The notes under the pieces are model-generated. The model was not told the DNA's origin and did no database searches. It saw nothing but the letters and a program-made list of their open reading frames with translations. The position numbers and the translations under genes were made by a program. Below are positions 61,076-64,000 of a stretch of 64,000 nt of DNA, piece after piece; position 1 is the first letter of the stretch, and each line of letters begins with the position of its first letter. The stretch is from PALSA-1003 sp963741315 (GTDB lineage Bacteria; Pseudomonadota; Gammaproteobacteria; Burkholderiales; Casimicrobiaceae): NCBI GenBank assembly GCA_963741315.1, contig CAVUHK010000001.1:62001-126000 (forward strand). The letters are read 5' to 3'.

Positions 61076-62098
61076 ATGTCCGTTTCCCGCCGCCGCTTTG
61101 TCGCTGGCGCACTCGCCGGCATGCCCTTGACCCTGGCCGCGCCGCGCGCCTTCGCGCAGTCCGCCACCACCCTAAAGATTTCGCATCAGTTCCCCGGATC
61201 GACCGGCAACGAGGGCGACTTCCGCGATCGCCTGTGCCGCCAGTTCGCCACCGACGTCGAAAAGCGCACCAATGGCGCGCTCAAGTTCGAGGTCTACCCG
61301 AACTCGTCGCTGATGAAGGTGAATACCCAATTCGCGTCCATGCGCCGTGGCGCGCTGGACTTGTCGCTGGTGCCCATTTCGTATTCGGGCGGCGAGGTAC
61401 CCGAGGTGAATATCGGCCTGATGCCCGCGCTCGTGCCGTCCTATGAAGTCGGCAGTGCCTGGAAGACCGCGGAAGTCGGCAAGCTGTTCAACCAGATCCT
61501 GCTGGACAAGGGGATCATCATCGTGAGCTGGATCTGGCAGGCGGGCGGCGTCGCGTCGCGAGCCAAGGCGCTGGTGAGTCCCGACGACGCCAAGGGCATG
61601 AAGGTGCGCGGCGGCAGCCGCGAGATGGACCTCATGTTCAAGGACGCCGGCGCGTCGGTGCTGTCGCTGCCGTCGAATGAAATCTACGCCGCGATGCAGA
61701 CCGGCGCGATGGACGCGGCGCTGACCTCGTCGACCAGCCTGATCTCGTTCCGACTCGAGGAGGTGTCGAAGTTCCTGACCACCGGCCGCGGCAAGTCGTA
61801 CTGGTTCATGCTCGAACCGCTGATGATTTCGAAGATCGTGTTCGACAAGCTGCCCAAGGCGCAGCAGGATGCGGTGATGGCGGTGGGTGCCGACCTGGAA
61901 AAATTCGCGGTCATCTCGGCCAAGGCCGACGACCAGGCCGTGGCCGGCGTGTACACCAAGGCCGGCGCAAAAGTGAACGACCTCGACGACGCAACGCTGA
62001 AGAAATGGCAGGCGCTCGCGCAGCCGGTGTGGAAAGACTACGCCGACAAAAACGAGAACTGCGCCAAGCTCCTGGCAGCCGCGCAAAAGCTGCTGTGA
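61076..62098 (+). CDS. dctP: TRAP transporter solute receptor DctP
   Basis: 340 residues. A twin-arginine leader SRRRFVAGALAG ends near AFAQSA. The mature protein has the TRAP receptor fold with KISHQFPGSTGNEGDFRDR near 35, GGSREMDLMFKDAGASVLSLPSNEIYAAMQTGAMDAAL near 178-216 (the carboxylate-arginine region). AGGAGGAG lies before the ATG; the open frame upstream is shadow. It delivers an organic acid to DctQM. Confidence 0.92.
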   Translation: MSVSRRRFVAGALAGMPLTLAAPRAFAQSATTLKISHQFPGSTGNEGDFRDRLCRQFATDVEKRTNGALKFEVYPNSSLMKVNTQFASMRRGALDLSLVPISYSGGEVPEVNIGLMPALVPSYEVGSAWKTAEVGKLFNQILLDKGIIIVSWIWQAGGVASRAKALVSPDDAKGMKVRGGSREMDLMFKDAGASVLSLPSNEIYAAMQTGAMDAALTSSTSLISFRLEEVSKFLTTGRGKSYWFMLEPLMISKIVFDKLPKAQQDAVMAVGADLEKFAVISAKADDQAVAGVYTKAGAKVNDLDDATLKKWQALAQPVWKDYADKNENCAKLLAAAQKLL

Positions 62099-62132
62099 GT
62101 CGATGGCGAGCCGGCGGCGGGACTAGCGCCCC

Positions 62133-62705
62133 GTGAGCCCGAGCCATGAGCCCGGACTGCCGACCGAGACGGTCGCGAATGGTGGCGCCGAAATACCGCA
62201 CTCCGGCCTGATCGGCCTGGTCGCCACGCTGGTGGCGTGGGCGAATCGCGCCATGCTGGTCATCGGCATGATCTCGCTGGTGTTCGCGGCGTTCATCCTC
62301 ACGTACAGCGTCTTCTCGCGCTATCTTTTCAAGGCCGCGACCGACTGGCAGGACGAGGCTGCCGTGTTCTGCATCGTCGGCGCGGTGTTCCTCTGCGCCG
62401 CTTACGTGCAGGCGGGGCGCGGCCATGTCGGCATCGAAGCGCTGGCGAGCATCCTGCCGCGCGCGGTCAATCGCGTGCGCATCGTGCTGGTGGATGCGGT
62501 GTCGATGCTGTTCTGCGCCTTCTTCGCGTGGAAGTCGTGGACGCTCTGGCACGAAGCCTGGGTCGACAAGATGACGACCTCGTCGACGTGGGCACCGCCG
62601 CTGGCGATTCCCTACGGACTCATGGCGACCGGCATGACGCTGCTGGCGTTGCAGTTGCTATTGCAGCTGGTCACACACTTCGTGCCATCGCCGGAGCGCC
62701 GATGA
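62133..62705 (+). CDS. dctQ: TRAP transporter small permease DctQ
   Basis: 190 residues with four spans. FILTYSVFSRYLFKAATDWQDEAAVFCIVGAVFLCAAYVQ near 53-92 is the DctQ signature (Arg-Tyr then Trp-x-Asp-Glu). It begins with GTG 34 bases after dctP; the nearby ATG is in another frame. dctM overlaps its end as ATGA. Confidence 0.91.
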   Translation: MSPSHEPGLPTETVANGGAEIPHSGLIGLVATLVAWANRAMLVIGMISLVFAAFILTYSVFSRYLFKAATDWQDEAAVFCIVGAVFLCAAYVQAGRGHVGIEALASILPRAVNRVRIVLVDAVSMLFCAFFAWKSWTLWHEAWVDKMTTSSTWAPPLAIPYGLMATGMTLLALQLLLQLVTHFVPSPERR

Positions 62706-64000
62706 GCATGCTCGCACTCGGCATGCTGTTCGGTGCCGTCACGCTGATCGTCATGTTTTCCGGCATGCCGATCGCGTTTGCGCTGGGGTCGGTGGCGATC
62801 GGCTTCATGTACTTCTTCATGCCGGCATCCTCGCTCGACACGGTGACCCAGAACGTCTACGAGGAAATGGCCAGCATCACGCTGCTGTCGATTCCGCTGT
62901 TCATCCTCAAGGGCGCTGCGATCGGCCGTTCGAACGCGGGCAGGGACCTGTACATGGCGATGCACGCCTGGATGCAGCGCATCCCGGGGGGATTGGGCAT
63001 CGCCAACGTCTTCACCTGCGCGCTGTTCGCGGCCATGGCGGGCTCGAGTCCCGCCACCTGCTCGGCCATCGGCAGCGCCGGCATTCCGGAAATGCGCAAG
63101 CGCGGCTACTCGCCCGGATTCGCAGCCGGCATCATCGCCGCGGGCGGCACGCTCGGCATTCTGCTGCCGCCGTCGATCACCATGATCCTCTACGCGGTCG
63201 CGGCAGAGCAGTCGCTGGGCCGGCTGTTCCTCGCCGGCATCGGTCCCGGGATCCTGCTCGTCGCGTTGTTCTCGGTGTATGCAGCGTACCGCTTCGCCAA
63301 GGAATTCCGCACTGCGCGAGCCGCCTTCGATGCGCACGGACAGCGCTCGGCGTATCTGGAGGACGTCACCTACACGCTGCGGCAGAAAGTCGAGATGCTG
63401 CCGCGCGTGCTGCCCTTCGTGATCCTGCTCATCGGGGTGATGGTTGCACTCTACGGCGGCTTCGCGACGCCGTCGGAAACGGCAGGCCTGGGCGCGGTGC
63501 TGGCGCTCGCGCTCATCGCCATGATCTACGGCATCTGGCGCCCTTCCGACCTGAAGCCGATCCTGGCCGCGACGGTGCGCGAATCAACGATGCTGATGTT
63601 CATCATCGGCATGTCGCTGCTGTTCTCCTACGTCATGAGCTACCTGCACATCAGCCAGTCGGCGGCGGCGTGGATCGTCTCACTGCAGTTGTCGAAGTGG
63701 CTGTTGCTCGCGACGCTGCTGCTGTTCGTGGTCGTGCTGGGATTTTTCCTGCCGCCGGTCAGCATCATCCTCATGACCGTGCCGATCATCCTGCCACCGC
63801 TCAAGGCCGCCGGCTTCGACCTGGTGTGGTTCGGCGTGCTCATGACCATCGTCATGGAAATGGGTCTGATCCATCCGCCGGTGGGCCTGAATATATTCGT
63901 GATCAAGAACATTGCGCCGGACATTCCATTGCGCGACGTCATCTGGGGCGTGATGCCGTTCGTGGGCCTGATGTTTGTTGCGATAGTGCTGATCTGTCTC
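62702..64000 (+). CDS. dctM: TRAP transporter large permease DctM, cut by window end
   Basis: 433 residues present, no stop inside the window. The ATG at 62702 overlaps the dctQ stop. GMPIAFALGSVAIGF near 22-36, SIPLFILKGAAIGRSNAGRDL near 62-82, AMAGSSPATCSAIGSAGIPEMRKRGYSPGFAAGIIAAGGTLGILLPPSI near 112-160 and GFFLPPVSIILMTVPIILPPL near 344-364 are DctM helices and re-entrant loops. A few C-terminal helices are missing. It forms the main transport unit with DctQ. Confidence 0.94.
   Translation, partial: MSMLALGMLFGAVTLIVMFSGMPIAFALGSVAIGFMYFFMPASSLDTVTQNVYEEMASITLLSIPLFILKGAAIGRSNAGRDLYMAMHAWMQRIPGGLGIANVFTCALFAAMAGSSPATCSAIGSAGIPEMRKRGYSPGFAAGIIAAGGTLGILLPPSITMILYAVAAEQSLGRLFLAGIGPGILLVALFSVYAAYRFAKEFRTARAAFDAHGQRSAYLEDVTYTLRQKVEMLPRVLPFVILLIGVMVALYGGFATPSETAGLGAVLALALIAMIYGIWRPSDLKPILAATVRESTMLMFIIGMSLLFSYVMSYLHISQSAAAWIVSLQLSKWLLLATLLLFVVVLGFFLPPVSIILMTVPIILPPLKAAGFDLVWFGVLMTIVMEMGLIHPPVGLNIFVIKNIAPDIPLRDVIWGVMPFVGLMFVAIVLICL

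Noticed and set aside
1..64000. CRISPR arrays, tRNA, rRNA, insertion sequences, phage genes
   Set aside because: Looked for regular spacers, cloverleaf-like segments and transposase or integrase wording and found none.

Overview
The window is high-GC DNA with dense, mostly intact genes. Several features point to a betaproteobacterium, probably Burkholderiales-like: yggS-proC-yggT next to pilT-pilU, a DUF971-ubiE-ubiJ-ubiB ubiquinone cluster, amgK-murU divergent from lptD-surA, a HemJ-type protoporphyrinogen oxidase, a DUF3460 protein, NodI/NodJ-family ABC subunits and two Bug-type (TctC) solute receptors. This is inferred from gene content and order; no rRNA or tRNA gene was seen to confirm it. 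GTG and TTG starts and 4-base start/stop overlaps are common.

Layout. 1-5066: a divergent pentose/xyloside cluster (ABC ATPase fragment and SDR on minus; HpcH/HpaI aldolase, SMP-30 lactonase and GH31 alpha-xylosidase on plus) around an AT-rich promoter/operator. 5063-7452: pdxA, rsmA and a VOC protein. 7580-16160: a mixed accessory stretch: MBL-fold protein, cupin, AHSA1/ArsR pair, RraA-like protein, frameshifted MFS remnant, orphan PF04392 binding protein, zinc-ribbon membrane protein, tartrate-dehydrogenase-like enzyme with a Bug receptor. 16181-25522: core genes (CBS protein, yggT, proC, yggS, pilT, pilU, ubiE, ubiJ, ubiB, a BON protein). 25756-33281: potABCD spermidine/putrescine importer, GNAT, VanZ-like protein, [2Fe-2S] ferredoxin, alpha/beta hydrolase and a NodI-type ATPase. 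33342-48887: about 15.7 kb of accessory genes (degenerate SDR, class C serine hydrolase, DUF899, small kinase-like protein, amidohydrolases, cupin, methyltransferase, class II aldolase, LysE, RidA, a mosaic secreted protein, a Bug receptor). 49011-51635: NodJ-type permease, hemJ, THUMP methyltransferase, DUF3460. 51761-60915: methyltransferase, surA and lptD on minus; amgK, murU, prlC and a DUF4124/glutaredoxin-like protein on plus. 61076-64000: a DctP-DctQ-DctM TRAP transporter running off the end.

Two architectural anomalies stand out. First, the usual lptD-surA-pdxA-rsmA operon is broken: lptD-surA and pdxA-rsmA lie 47 kb apart on opposite strands, oriented exactly as a single inversion of about 5.1-52.5 kb would leave them. 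Second, the NodI-type ATPase and NodJ-type permease, normally adjacent partners, are separated by the 15.7-kb accessory block. Smaller points of interest include two tiny ORFs bridging neighbouring genes with overlaps at both ends, an SDR with Ser in place of the catalytic Lys, a dispersed-type palindromic repeat fused to a BON gene, a nested hairpin, and an attC-like scrap behind a cassette-like small membrane gene. I found no clear new defence, CRISPR or phage system.
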